Source: Cellulosimicrobium protaetiae (GTDB lineage: Bacteria; Actinomycetota; Actinomycetes; Actinomycetales; Cellulomonadaceae). From it: DNA of 64,000 nucleotides. Below are positions 1 to 8,455 of the stretch, piece after piece. The stretch covers positions 4,092,001 to 4,156,000 of the forward strand of contig NZ_CP052757.1 of the NCBI RefSeq assembly GCF_009708005.2, read 5' to 3'. The stretch's first letter is position 1; each line of letters opens with the position of its first letter. The notes below the pieces were generated by a model. The model saw nothing but the letters and a program-made list of their open reading frames with translations, searched no databases and had not been told where the DNA came from. Made by a program: the position numbers and the translations under genes.

Positions 1-2
1 TC

Positions 3-179
3 ACGGGCGAGCCCGCCCCGACGGCCCTGCTCAACGACGCGACGCGCTGCCACGAGCTGTTCGGCTACCCGCAGGTGCCGCTGCGCACGCTCGTGGACTG
101 GCAGGCGAAGTGGCTCGCGGCCGGACTGCCGACGAGCGGCAAGCCGACGAAGTTCGCCGTGCGCGACGGGGCGTTCTGA
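3..179 (+). CDS. Gfo/Idh/MocA-family oxidoreductase, C-terminal end (partial)
   Basis: Only the last 58 residues lie in the window; the reading frame is open at the left edge and ends with TGA at 177-179. The tail contains NDATRCHELFGYPQVPLRTL and ends KPTKFAVRDGAF, which I recognise as the C-terminus of NAD(P)-dependent Gfo/Idh/MocA sugar oxidoreductases. It overlaps the next gene by one base (TGATG), so it is translationally coupled to the aldolase-like and hydroxyacid dehydrogenase genes downstream. The catalytic domain is outside the window, so substrate cannot be judged. Confidence 0.7.
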   Translation, partial: TGEPAPTALLNDATRCHELFGYPQVPLRTLVDWQAKWLAAGLPTSGKPTKFAVRDGAF

Positions 180-1363
180 TGACGGCCACCCCCGCCGCGG
201 CACCGGTGGCGAGCCCGCGCCTCGCCGACGACGTCGCCGCGCTCCTGCGCACGGGGACCGTCATCCCGGCCCAGCCCCTCGCGCTCGACGCCGACCGTCG
301 TCTCGACGAGCGCCGCCAGCGCGCGCTCACGCGGTACTACCACGCGGCGGGCGCGGGCGGCGTGGCCGTCGGCGTCCACACGACGCAGTTCGAGATCCGC
401 GAGCACGGGCTCCTGCGGCCCGTGCTCGAGCTCGCGGCCGAGGTGTCGCGCGCGACGATCGCGGGCGACGCGCCGGCGGGCTCGCTGCACGCCGGTCCCC
501 GCCCGCTCGTCCAGGTCGCGGGCGCGGCCGGCGACGTGCGCCAGGCCGTCGCGGAGGCCGAGCTCGCGGCGGAGCTCGGGTACGACGCCGTCCTGCTGGC
601 CCCGCGCGTGCCCGGCCTCTCCGGCTCGCGCGAGGAGGTCGAGCGCGTGCTGCTCGACCGCGCCCGCGCCGTGGGCGAGGTGCTGCCCGTCATCGGGTTC
701 TACCTCCAGGAGGCGATCGGCGGGCCGCGCCTGTCCGTGGGCTTCTGGCGCGAGTACGCGTCGATCGAGGCGGTCGTCGCGATCAAGGCCGCGCCGTTCC
801 ACCGCTACCGGACGATCGACGTGCTGCGCGGCGTCGCCGCGTCGGGTCGTGGCGACGAGATCGCGCTGTACACGGGCAACGACGACGCGATCGTCGCGGA
901 CCTCACGCAGTGCCTCGACGTCCCGGTGACGGACGCCGAGGGGCGGGCCGCGACGTTCACCGCGCGGTTCGTGGGCGGCCTGCTCGGGCAGTGGGCGGTG
1001 TGGACCCGGGGCGCGGTCGAGACGCTGGCCCTCGCGCACGCCGCGCACGGCATCGGCCCCGACGGCGAGGCCACCGTGCCCGACGCCGCCGCCCTCGCGA
1101 CGCTCACCGCGCGCGCGGCCGGCCTCACCGACGCGAACGCGGCCGTCTTCGACGCGGCGCACGACTTCGCGGGCGTCATCGCGGGCGTGCACGAGGTGCT
1201 GCGCCGACAGGGCCTGCTCGACGGCATCTGGTGCCTCGACCCGGACGAGACCCTCTCCCCCGGGCAGGCTGACGAGCTCACGCGCGTGACGTCGTCTTAC
1301 CCGTGGCTCGCGGCCGCGGACGACGCGCTCGTCGCGGAGCACCTCGAGGACTGGCTGCGATGA
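179..1363 (+). CDS. dihydrodipicolinate synthase-family (class I aldolase-like) protein
   Basis: A 394-residue soluble protein resembling the DapA/N-acetylneuraminate lyase TIM-barrel family, in the longer form usually found beside Gfo/Idh oxidoreductases in actinobacteria. The segment VVAIKAAPFHRY, at about residue 200, carries the lysine expected to form the Schiff base. The ATG at 179 is chosen because it overlaps the stop of the upstream gene; the reading frame extends further upstream but that part lies inside the preceding gene. It probably splits or condenses a keto-acid made by the neighbouring dehydrogenases in sugar catabolism. Actual substrate is unknown; DapA function in lysine synthesis is unlikely in this context. 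Confidence 0.75.
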   Translation: MTATPAAAPVASPRLADDVAALLRTGTVIPAQPLALDADRRLDERRQRALTRYYHAAGAGGVAVGVHTTQFEIREHGLLRPVLELAAEVSRATIAGDAPAGSLHAGPRPLVQVAGAAGDVRQAVAEAELAAELGYDAVLLAPRVPGLSGSREEVERVLLDRARAVGEVLPVIGFYLQEAIGGPRLSVGFWREYASIEAVVAIKAAPFHRYRTIDVLRGVAASGRGDEIALYTGNDDAIVADLTQCLDVPVTDAEGRAATFTARFVGGLLGQWAVWTRGAVETLALAHAAHGIGPDGEATVPDAAALATLTARAAGLTDANAAVFDAAHDFAGVIAGVHEVLRRQGLLDGIWCLDPDETLSPGQADELTRVTSSYPWLAAADDALVAEHLEDWLR

Positions 1364-2424
1364 CCCTCGCGCCCGGCACGGAGACCGGCGCGGAGACCGG
1401 CCCGGGTACCGGGGCGGCCCGTGCGGTCGTCGCGGTCGCGCCGTGGCTGCGCGCCGAGCTGTTCGCCCCGGACGCCTGGGAGCGCCTGGCCGGGGCGGGA
1501 CCGTTCGACGTCGTCGACGACCCGCGGGCGCTCGGCGCCGCCCTCGACCGGCTGGGCCCCGCGGTGCGCGAGAGCGTCGACGCGCTCGTCATCTCCTGGG
1601 GGACGCCGCCGCTGGACGCCGACCTCCTGGACCGGCTCCCCGGGCTGCGGCTCGTCGCGCACACCGGCGCCTCGGTCAAGCCGTTCGTCACGCCGGACCT
1701 GTGGGCACGCGGGGTCCGCGTGACGCAGGCGGGCCAGGCGATGGCGCGCCCGGTCGCGGAGGTCTCCGTGACGTTCGCGCTCGCCCTGCTGCACCAGGTC
1801 CCCGCGTTCCACAACGCCCTGCACGACGGCGTCCCGTGGGCCGGCGCCGAGGCGGCACCCCCGCGGTACGAGATCGCGGGCACGCGCGTCGGTGTCGTCG
1901 GGGCGTCGCGCACCGGGCGCGCGGCGATCGCGATGCTGCGCGCGCTCGGCGCGGAGGTCGTCGTCGCCGACCCGACCCTCTCCCCCGCCGAGGCGACAGC
2001 GCTCGGCGCGACGCTCGTCGGGCTCGACGAGCTCCTCGCTACGAGTCGCGTCACGATGCTGCACGCGCCCGTGCTGCCCGAGACCCACCACCTGCTGAGC
2101 GCGCGCGAGCTCGCGCTCCTGCCCGACCACGCGGGGCTCGTGAACACCGCGCGGTCGTGGCTCACGGACGAGGACGCGCTCGTCCGCGAGCTCGCGACCG
2201 GGCGGATCAGCGCCGCCCTCGACGTCTACGACGCCGAGCCGCTGCCCGAGGACCACCCGCTGCGCCGACTGCGGAACGTGCTCCTCACGCCGCACCACGC
2301 CGCCGCGACCGTGCAGGGCCGGCTCGCCCAGGGCGCGATCGTCGTCGACGAGCTCGAGCGCTTCCGCGCGGGCGAGCCGCTCGTGCACGAGGTGCGCGAG
2401 GCCGACCTCGACCGCATGGGCTGA
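1360..2424 (+). CDS. D-isomer-specific 2-hydroxyacid dehydrogenase
   Basis: A 354-residue NAD-dependent dehydrogenase. The nucleotide-binding region reads TRVGVVGASRTGRAAIAMLR, a GxGxxG variant. Downstream are the substrate-binding and catalytic features of the family: a conserved NTARSW segment, an AALDVYDAEPLPEDHPLRRL block with the catalytic glutamate region, and the catalytic histidine in TPHHAA. It starts with ATG at 1360, overlapping the previous stop (ATGA). With the two upstream genes it forms the tail of an operon for oxidation of a sugar or sugar acid. Ends 78 bp before the convergent transporter gene. Confidence 0.85.
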   Translation: MTLAPGTETGAETGPGTGAARAVVAVAPWLRAELFAPDAWERLAGAGPFDVVDDPRALGAALDRLGPAVRESVDALVISWGTPPLDADLLDRLPGLRLVAHTGASVKPFVTPDLWARGVRVTQAGQAMARPVAEVSVTFALALLHQVPAFHNALHDGVPWAGAEAAPPRYEIAGTRVGVVGASRTGRAAIAMLRALGAEVVVADPTLSPAEATALGATLVGLDELLATSRVTMLHAPVLPETHHLLSARELALLPDHAGLVNTARSWLTDEDALVRELATGRISAALDVYDAEPLPEDHPLRRLRNVLLTPHHAAATVQGRLAQGAIVVDELERFRAGEPLVHEVREADLDRMG

Positions 2425-2502
2425 GCCCGCGGCGGGCCGGGTCGGGGCGTGTCGCGCCGGGCGGGCTGGGTACGTCGGGCCGGGTCGTACGGCCGGACCG
2501 GG

Positions 2503-3528
2503 TCAGGCTCGCGCGGCCGGCACCGGGGGCACCGGGGCGACGCGCCGCCGCGGGAGGGTCGCGACCGCGACCCCGGCGAGGCACAGCGCGCCGCCCGCGA
2601 AGGTGACCGGCGCCGGGACCTCCGCGAGCACGAGCCAGGAGAGCACCACCACGAGCGGCGGGACGAGATACGTCGTCGCCGCGGCACGGCCCGCGCTGAG
2701 GCGCGAGAGCGCATAGCCCCACGTCGTGAACGCGACGGCCGTCGGGCCGAGCCCGAGCAGCACGACCGCCCACGTCGACGACGGCGGCGCCGCGGCGGCG
2801 TCGGCCGCGAGCGCCGGGGCGAACGGCACGAGGGCGACCGTGCCGGCGAGGCACCCGACCCACGTCATCGTCAGCGCGTCGACCCGCGCGAGGAGCCGCT
2901 TCTGCGACGTCGCGCCGCCCGCGTAGAGGACGGCCGCCGTGAGCCCGAGGGCGACGCCGAGCACGTCGCGCTCGCCGGACGACGTCGCCGCCGCGATGAC
3001 CGCGACCCCGGCGAACGCCGCCGCCATGCCGACGAGCAGGCGCCGCGGGAAGCCCTCCCCGAGCAGGACGCCCGCGAGGACCGCGACGAGCACGGGCGCG
3101 ACGTTGACGAGCAGCGCCGTCGTCCCGGCGTCGAGGTGCTGCTCGGCGGCGTTGAGCGCGAGGTTGTAGAGGCTGAACCACCCCACGCCCCACGCGAGGA
3201 CGGCGACGAGGAGGCGACCGCGCGGGAGGACGGGTCGCGTACCGCTGCGCAGCCACCGGACGGCGAGGATCGCCGTGACGCCGACGCTGCCGGCGAGCTG
3301 GCGGCCGAGCGCGAGGGACCCGGGCTCGTAGTCGTGGCCTGCGGCCCGGACGCCGATGAACGCCGACGCCCACAGCAGGACGGTCACGGCGACGGCGAGG
3401 ACGACGGGCAGCGCGGCACGACGGGCCGACCCGGGAGCGGGGGGCGGACCGGACCGGGCGGTGGTCGCCGCAGCGGCGGGCCGGGGGGCGTCGACGGGCG
3501 TGGTCGTCGGGGTCTCGGGTGCGGTCAC
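2503..3528 (-). CDS. EamA/DMT-family transporter
   Basis: A 341-residue membrane protein with about ten hydrophobic segments arranged as two EamA repeats (roughly residues 38-175 and 185-325), the architecture of drug/metabolite transporters such as RhaT and YdcZ relatives. An N-terminal proline/alanine-rich tail precedes the first helix. Start is GTG at 3528. It is transcribed divergently from the LysR gene at 3611 across an 82-bp gap holding a LysR-type inverted repeat, so it is the likely target of that regulator. The exported metabolite cannot be told from sequence. Confidence 0.85.
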   Translation of the reverse strand: MTAPETPTTTPVDAPRPAAAATTARSGPPPAPGSARRAALPVVLAVAVTVLLWASAFIGVRAAGHDYEPGSLALGRQLAGSVGVTAILAVRWLRSGTRPVLPRGRLLVAVLAWGVGWFSLYNLALNAAEQHLDAGTTALLVNVAPVLVAVLAGVLLGEGFPRRLLVGMAAAFAGVAVIAAATSSGERDVLGVALGLTAAVLYAGGATSQKRLLARVDALTMTWVGCLAGTVALVPFAPALAADAAAAPPSSTWAVVLLGLGPTAVAFTTWGYALSRLSAGRAAATTYLVPPLVVVLSWLVLAEVPAPVTFAGGALCLAGVAVATLPRRRVAPVPPVPAARA

Positions 3529-3562
3529 GCGTCGATCGTCGCCCCCACCGACTGTTCAGCAC

Positions 3563-3598
3563 CAGCGAGATTTCCTACCTCTCGATTCAGTCTCGCTG
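3563..3598. promoter_or_regulatory. LysR-type inverted repeat in divergent promoter
   Basis: An 8-bp perfect inverted repeat, CAGCGAGA (3563-3570) and TCTCGCTG (3591-3598), lies between the divergent transporter and lysR genes, 13 bp before the lysR start. Position and symmetry fit an autoregulatory LysR binding site. Functional assignment is inference. Confidence 0.5.
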
Positions 3599-3610
3599 TA
3601 TCGTGGAGGA

Positions 3611-4528
3611 ATGCTGGACGTCCATCGCCTGCGCGTCTTCCGCTCCGTCGTCGCGAGCGGGTCGGTCCAGGCCGCCGCGGCCGCGCTCGGGTACACGCCG
3701 TCGGCCGTGAGCCAGCACGTCGCCGCGCTCCAGCGCGAGACCGGCCTCACGCTGCTCGAACGAGCCGGCCGCGGCGTACGCCCCACCGCGTCGGGGCTCG
3801 CGCTCGCCGCCCAGGCCGACGGCGTCCTCGCGCGCCTCGGCGAGGCGGAGGCCGTCGTCGCGGACCTGCGCGCCGGCCGCACCGGCTCGCTCTCGCTCGC
3901 CTACTTCGCGTCGGTGGGCGCCGCGTGGCTGCCGCAGGTCGTGCGCCGGCTCACGGCGGACTTCCCCGGCGTCCGGCTCGACCTGGAGCTGCGCGAGACC
4001 ATCCCCGACGACGCCGACGCGCGCGCGGACGTGCAGCTCGTCGTCGCCCCGCGCGGGTTCGACCCGGGTGGCGGCTTCCGGGCGCACCACCTGCTCGACG
4101 ACCCGTACGTCGTCGTGCTGCGCGACGACCACCACCTGGCGCACCGCGACGAGGTCGAGCTCGCCGAGCTGCGCGACGAGCGCTGGGTGGACAACGACTT
4201 CGCGCGCGGCTGGTGCCGCCGCAACCTCGTCGAGGCGTGCACGGCCGCCGGGTTCAGCCCGCCGTTCCACGTCGAGGCGCACGACTACCCCACGGCGATC
4301 GCGTTCGTCGGCGCCGGGGTCGGGGTCACGGTCCTGCCCGCGCTCGGCGCCGCCCACCTCCCACCCGGGCTCGTCGCCGTCCCCGTGGTCCGGCCCGCAC
4401 CCGTGCGCTCGATCCACGCCGTGCTGCGCGAGGCCGTGGTCGGCACGCCTCCGGCACGGGCCGTGCTCGGCACGCTCCGCGAGGTCGCGGGCGCGCGTGT
4501 CGATCTCGCCGGCTCCCGTTCGACCTGA
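3611..4528 (+). CDS. LysR-family transcriptional regulator
   Basis: 305 residues. N-terminal winged helix-turn-helix begins MLDVHRLRVFRSVVASGSVQ, with AAAALGYTPSAVSQHVAALQ as the recognition helix region, followed by a linker and an effector-binding domain of periplasmic-binding-protein type. ATG at 3611 follows GGAGGA closely; a longer frame upstream is not homologous. Divergent arrangement with the DMT exporter is the classic pattern for LysR control of an efflux gene. The 3' end overlaps the putative ECF42-type promoter of the next gene. Confidence 0.9.
   Translation: MLDVHRLRVFRSVVASGSVQAAAAALGYTPSAVSQHVAALQRETGLTLLERAGRGVRPTASGLALAAQADGVLARLGEAEAVVADLRAGRTGSLSLAYFASVGAAWLPQVVRRLTADFPGVRLDLELRETIPDDADARADVQLVVAPRGFDPGGGFRAHHLLDDPYVVVLRDDHHLAHRDEVELAELRDERWVDNDFARGWCRRNLVEACTAAGFSPPFHVEAHDYPTAIAFVGAGVGVTVLPALGAAHLPPGLVAVPVVRPAPVRSIHAVLREAVVGTPPARAVLGTLREVAGARVDLAGSRST
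4498..4524 (+). promoter_or_regulatory. putative ECF42-type promoter for the YciI-sigma operon
   Basis: TGTCGA at 4498-4503 and CGAC at 4521-4524, separated by 17 bp, lie 51 bp before the YciI gene and inside the 3' end of lysR. The second YciI-sigma pair has the same TGTCGA/CGAC elements. A TGTCGA -35 element is reported for ECF42 sigma factors, so autoregulation is plausible. Confidence 0.45.
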
Positions 4529-4575
4529 GGATGAGAGGGTCGGGAGGTCCGGCCCGCCGACACCAGGAGACGACG

Positions 4576-4995
4576 ATGAAGTACATGCTCATCATGCGCG
4601 GCACCGACGAGAGCCAGGCCTCGTTCGAGGACGTCTCGTTCGACGAGATGCTCGAGACCATCGGCCGGTTCAACGACGAGCTGATCCGGGCGGGCGTCCT
4701 GCTCGCGGCCGAGGGGCTGGACGACGCCGGGCAGGGCGTGGTCGTCGACCTCTCGTCCGACGTGCCCGTCGTGACCGACGGCCCGTACGGGGAGACCAAG
4801 GAGCTGTTCGGCGGCTACTACGTCCTCGACGTCGCGTCGAAGGAGGAGGCGGTCGAGTGGGCCAAGCGGCTCCCCTACTCCGGCCCCGGGGCCAAGGTCG
4901 AGGTCCGCCGCGTCACGACGATCGACGAGTTCCCGCAGGACAACGAGTGGATCCGCAAGGAGCGGGCGTGGCGCGAGGCGACCGGCCAGCTGTGA
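4576..4995 (+). CDS. YciI-family (DGPF) protein
   Basis: 139-residue single-domain protein beginning MKYMLIMRGTDE and carrying the DGPYGETKELFGGYY segment, the DGPF-type motif of the YCII superfamily, a ferredoxin-like fold. Genes of this kind are commonly encoded directly upstream of ECF42 sigma factors, as here: its stop overlaps the sigma start by 4 bp. Biochemical role is not established. A paralogous copy with its own sigma factor occurs at 28693. Confidence 0.9.
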   Translation: MKYMLIMRGTDESQASFEDVSFDEMLETIGRFNDELIRAGVLLAAEGLDDAGQGVVVDLSSDVPVVTDGPYGETKELFGGYYVLDVASKEEAVEWAKRLPYSGPGAKVEVRRVTTIDEFPQDNEWIRKERAWREATGQL

Positions 4996-6338
4996 CGGCG
5001 CCCGACGCGAGCGCCGGCCCGGGTATCGGCCCGGGTCAGCAGGCCGACCCGGGCCGGCGCGCCGTCGAGGCCGTGTGGCGCATCGAGTCGGCGCGGATCG
5101 TCGGGGCGCTCGCCCGGTACACGGGCGACTTCACCCTCGCCGAGGACGTCGCCCAGGAGGCGCTCGCCGAGGCGCTCGTCGCGTGGCCTCGCGACGGCGT
5201 GCCGCGCCACCCCTCGGGGTGGCTCCTCACCGTCGGACGGCGCCGCGCGATCGACGCGTTCCGCCGACGTGCGGCCCTCGACGAGCGGTACGCGGCCCTC
5301 GCCCACGGCCTGGGCGAGGGCGCCGTCGCGACCGGCGGACCGCCGTCGGACCCCGCGGACGCGACGGGCGCGGACCTCCTGTGGGACCCCGACCAGGTCG
5401 ACGACGACGTGCTCGCCCTCATGTTCGTCGCGTGCCACCCGGTGCTCTCGCCCGAGGCGCGCGTCGCGCTCACGCTGCGCGTCGTCGGCGGGCTGTCGAG
5501 CGACGAGGTCGCGCGCGCGTTCCTCGTGCCCACGGCGACGGTCCAGGCCCGCATCACGCGCGCCAAGAAGACGCTCACCGCGGCCGGCGTGCCGTTCGGC
5601 GTGCCCCCGGCCGACGAACGGCGCGAACGTCTGGGCTCCGTCCTCCACGTGCTCTACGTGATCTTCACGGAGGGGTCCACGGCCACGACGGGCGAGGAGT
5701 GGCTCCGCCCCGACCTCGCGCACGAGGCGCTCCGGCTCGCGCGCGTGCTCGCGGGGCTGGTCCCGGACGAGCACGAGGCCCACTCGCTCGTCGCGCTGCT
5801 CGAGCTCACCGCCGCCCGGTTCCCCGCCCGCACCACCCCCGACGGCGACCCCGTGCTCCTCGCCGACCAGGACCGACGGCGCTGGGACCGGTCCGCCGTC
5901 CGGCGCGGCCGCGCGGCGCTCTCCCGCGCCGACGCGGTCGGGCCGCCCGGCCACGGCCGCGGCGCGTACGGGCTCCAGGCGGCGATCGCCGAGTGCCACG
6001 CGGTCGCGCCGTCGGTCGAGGAGACGGACTGGGACCGCGTCGTGCTCCTCTACGAGGCGCTGGGCCGGCTCGCACCGTCGCCCGTCGTCGAGCTCAACCG
6101 CGCCGTGGCGGTCGCGATGGCGGCGGGCCCGGCGGAGGGGCTGCTGATCGTCGACGAGCTCGTCGCGACGGACCGCCTTCCCGGGTTCCACCTCCTGCCG
6201 AGCGTGCGCGCCGAGCTGCTCGGCCGCCTCGGCCGCGTCGCCGAGGCGCGCGCGGAGTACGCGCTCGCGGTGCGGCTGTGCCCGAGCGCGCGCGAGCAGG
6301 AGCTGCTGCGCCGCAAGGCGGCCGCGCTCGACGCATGA
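4992..6338 (+). CDS. ECF-type RNA polymerase sigma factor, ECF42 group
   Basis: 448 residues, far longer than a minimal ECF sigma factor. Region 2 starts at AVEAVWRIESARIVG and continues through EDVAQEALAEALVAWP; region 4 includes SSDEVARAFLVPTATVQARITRAKK. The remaining half is the C-terminal extension typical of ECF42 (DUF6596 plus TPR-like helices), including the VVELNRAVAVAMAAGP segment. GTG start at 4992 overlaps the YciI stop. No anti-sigma gene is nearby, consistent with control by the C-terminal extension. Convergent with the NTF2-like gene, only 4 bp apart. Confidence 0.92.
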   Translation: MTAPDASAGPGIGPGQQADPGRRAVEAVWRIESARIVGALARYTGDFTLAEDVAQEALAEALVAWPRDGVPRHPSGWLLTVGRRRAIDAFRRRAALDERYAALAHGLGEGAVATGGPPSDPADATGADLLWDPDQVDDDVLALMFVACHPVLSPEARVALTLRVVGGLSSDEVARAFLVPTATVQARITRAKKTLTAAGVPFGVPPADERRERLGSVLHVLYVIFTEGSTATTGEEWLRPDLAHEALRLARVLAGLVPDEHEAHSLVALLELTAARFPARTTPDGDPVLLADQDRRRWDRSAVRRGRAALSRADAVGPPGHGRGAYGLQAAIAECHAVAPSVEETDWDRVVLLYEALGRLAPSPVVELNRAVAVAMAAGPAEGLLIVDELVATDRLPGFHLLPSVRAELLGRLGRVAEARAEYALAVRLCPSAREQELLRRKAAALDA

Positions 6339-6342
6339 CGCG

Positions 6343-6738
6343 CTACGACCCGTCGGCCGCCGTGTACGACCTGCCGGGCCAGTACGGCCACTCCTCGAAG
6401 TGCGCCACGCGCCCGTCGGGCGCGAACCGGAGCACCCACAGGTCGCGGTAGTCCTGCTCGTCCGGCGCGAGGTACCGGACCTCGAGGCGCACGACGGCGT
6501 CGGGCCACTCGACCGCGACCGGTTCCGCCGTCACCGTGAAGGTCGCGCCCTCGTCCGCGCGCCAGAACCCGCGGATCGCGTCGTGCCCGTGCAGCGGCGC
6601 GTCGTCGTAGGGCGAGCGCAGGTACGTCGCGTCCGGGGTGAACAGCCTCTCGACGGCGGTCGTGTCGCTCGCGCGCCAGGCCCCCTCGTACGCGCCGACC
6701 CACGCCACGACACGTTCGCGCGCCTCGTGCGGGCTCAC
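6343..6738 (-). CDS. NTF2-like / SgcJ-EcaC-type protein
   Basis: 131 residues with the fold signature of the NTF2-like superfamily: [21 protein letters not shown] early, then [20 protein letters not shown] and an FEEWPYWPG tail. Small proteins of this type bind or isomerise hydrophobic ligands; no catalytic function can be assigned. GTG start at 6738 overlaps the rraA stop by 4 bp, so it is the second gene of a two-gene operon. Confidence 0.75.
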   Translation of the reverse strand: MSPHEARERVVAWVGAYEGAWRASDTTAVERLFTPDATYLRSPYDDAPLHGHDAIRGFWRADEGATFTVTAEPVAVEWPDAVVRLEVRYLAPDEQDYRDLWVLRFAPDGRVAHFEEWPYWPGRSYTAADGS

Positions 6739-7229
6739 GGCAGCACCACCACGCCGTCGTCGTCGCTCACGACGGTCGCGCCCGGCATGAACGTCGCGCC
6801 CCCGAACGTCACCGGCACGTCGCGCTCGCCCGCGCCGTCCTTCGCGCTCTTGCGCGGGTTGGAACCGAGCGCCTTGATCCCGAGCGGGAGCGTGCGCAGC
6901 ACGGCAGTGTCGCGCACCCCGCCGTGGATCACGACACCGGCCCAGCCGTTCTCCACCGCGCTCGCCGCGATGAGGTCGCCCATGAGGGCCGTGCGGACCG
7001 AGCCGCCGCCGTCGACGACCAGCACGCGCCCCTCCCCCGGCTCGGCGAGCCTCGCCTTGACGAGCGCGTTGTCCTCGAAGCAGCGGATCGTCGCGGCCGG
7101 GCCCGCGAACGCGGCGACGCCCCCGTACTGCCGGAGCTGGACGTCGCACGACTGCAACGCCTCGCCGTGCTCGTCGGCGAGGTCCGCGGTCGCGGGGACG
7201 GGCTGGACCATCTGTGCGGTCTCGGACAT
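6735..7229 (-). CDS. rraA: RraA-family protein (RNase E regulator / HMG aldolase-like)
   Basis: 164 residues matching RraA in length and motif order: [10 protein letters not shown], the glycine-rich [20 protein letters not shown], and [17 protein letters not shown] with the conserved Arg-Asp pair. In proteobacteria RraA inhibits RNase E; relatives act as 4-hydroxy-4-methyl-2-oxoglutarate/oxaloacetate lyases, so the cellular role here is open. ATG at 7229 follows an AGGAGGT-like Shine-Dalgarno site. Divergent from trmL. Confidence 0.85.
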   Translation of the reverse strand: MSETAQMVQPVPATADLADEHGEALQSCDVQLRQYGGVAAFAGPAATIRCFEDNALVKARLAEPGEGRVLVVDGGGSVRTALMGDLIAASAVENGWAGVVIHGGVRDTAVLRTLPLGIKALGSNPRKSAKDGAGERDVPVTFGGATFMPGATVVSDDDGVVVLP

Positions 7230-7370
7230 CGGTCTACCTCCTGGTACCTCGTCGACGGCTCTCCGACGCTACCGTTCCGCCGGTCGAGTGCGGGTATCTG
7301 TCGTCCAGCAGGCTTCGCCACGACGGGTACCCCGCACTCAGCGGCTCTCGGGGCTGCGAGAATCGGGGGC

Positions 7371-7907
7371 GTGAGCGAAAGCCCCGACCCCGGCACCGAC
7401 TGGCGACCGCACGTCGCCGACCCGGCCGCACGACCGCCGTCGACCCTGCCCCACGTGGTGTTCTTCGAGCCGCGCATCCCCGGCAACACGGGCAACGCGA
7501 TCCGCCTCGCCGCGGTGACCGGAGCGCGCCTGCACCTCGTGGAGCCGCTCGGGTTCGACCTGGACGAGCCCAAGCTGCGCCGCGCGGGACTCGACTACCA
7601 CGACCTCGCGAGCGTCGAGGTGCACGCGGACCTCGACGCCGCGCTCGCGACCCTCCCGGGCCGCGTGTTCGCGTTCACGACGCGCGCGACGACGTCGTTC
7701 ACCGACGTGACCTACCGGCCCGACGACGTCCTGCTGTTCGGCCCCGAGCCGACGGGCCTGCCCGACGACGTGCTCGCCCACCGGCGGATCACGGACCAGC
7801 TCAAGATCCCCATGCTGCCCGGGCGCCGGTCGCTCAACCTCACCAATGCGGCGTCGATCGCCGTCTACGAGGCGTGGCGGCAGACGGGCTTCGCCGGGGG
7901 CGCGTGA
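7371..7907 (+). CDS. trmL: tRNA (cytidine(34)-2'-O)-methyltransferase, SPOUT family
   Basis: 178 residues. It carries the SPOUT knot motifs of TrmL/YibK: FFEPRIPGNTGNAIRLAAVT near the start, LLFGPEPTGLP in the middle and IPMLPGRRSLNLTNAASIAV at the knot. The enzyme 2'-O-methylates wobble nucleotide 34 of certain leucine tRNAs using S-adenosylmethionine. Start is GTG at 7371; an N-terminal extension of about 25 residues precedes the conserved core. Stands alone, followed by a 119-bp gap. Confidence 0.9.
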   Translation: MSESPDPGTDWRPHVADPAARPPSTLPHVVFFEPRIPGNTGNAIRLAAVTGARLHLVEPLGFDLDEPKLRRAGLDYHDLASVEVHADLDAALATLPGRVFAFTTRATTSFTDVTYRPDDVLLFGPEPTGLPDDVLAHRRITDQLKIPMLPGRRSLNLTNAASIAVYEAWRQTGFAGGA

Positions 7908-8026
7908 GGGAGACCGCGTACCGGGTACGGGTCACGAGCCGGGTTTTCCCGGATGCCGGGGTGCGGCGCGACGGGGTGGACTGGGGCCGGGCCGGGCAGG
8001 CCCACCACCTCGAGCGAAGGAGCTCC

Positions 8027-8359
8027 ATGCGAACCACACGCCAGCGCGCCCTGGTCGTCTCCGCCCTCGTCGCCGCGGCCGTCGCCGTGGCACCGTCCGC
8101 CGGCGCGGCGACGTACGACGGCGGTCCCTGCACCTTCGACGTGACCCGGACCGGGAACGTCTTCACCGTCAGCGCGGGCACGTGCGACTGGGTGCTGCTC
8201 GAGGTCTACGGCAGCGCGTACGGGATGAACCTCAACCGCTCGGTCTCGACGACGTCGGTCGCGTCGGTGGAGATCGCCGGGCCGGTCTGGGGCGTCACCG
8301 GCGCCGCCGCGGTGGGGCGCAAGGCCGGCGTGACGGGCCCCGTCGTCCGCGTCCTCTGA
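8027..8359 (+). CDS. small secreted protein of unknown function
   Basis: 110 residues with a clear Sec signal peptide (MRTTRQR positive start, hydrophobic stretch VVSALVAAAVAVAP, likely cleavage after SAGAA). The mature part, about 80 residues, has two cysteines (PCTFDV and GTCDWV) that could form a disulfide, and is predicted beta-rich by eye. Strong GAAGGAG site precedes the ATG. I do not recognise a family. Ends just before the perfect hairpin at 8376. Confidence 0.7.
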   Translation: MRTTRQRALVVSALVAAAVAVAPSAGAATYDGGPCTFDVTRTGNVFTVSAGTCDWVLLEVYGSAYGMNLNRSVSTTSVASVEIAGPVWGVTGAAAVGRKAGVTGPVVRVL

Positions 8360-8375
8360 CCACCTTCCCTGCCCC

Positions 8376-8438
8376 CGCTGAGTGCATGAAATAGTCGCGT
8401 CCGAGGGCCTCGGGCGCGACTATTTCATGCACTCAGCG
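8376..8438. terminator. 24-bp perfect inverted repeat between convergent genes
   Basis: Arms 8376-8399 and 8415-8438 are exact reverse complements over 24 bp and read CGCTGAGTGCATGAAATAGT in the first 20 bases of the left arm. The 15-nt loop itself can pair CCGAG with CTCGG. It lies in the only gap between the secreted-protein gene and xylB, which converge, so a bidirectional terminator is the simplest role. The stem is unusually AT-rich for this genome. Confidence 0.7.
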
Positions 8439-8455
8439 AGGGCGGGGTGGTCCGG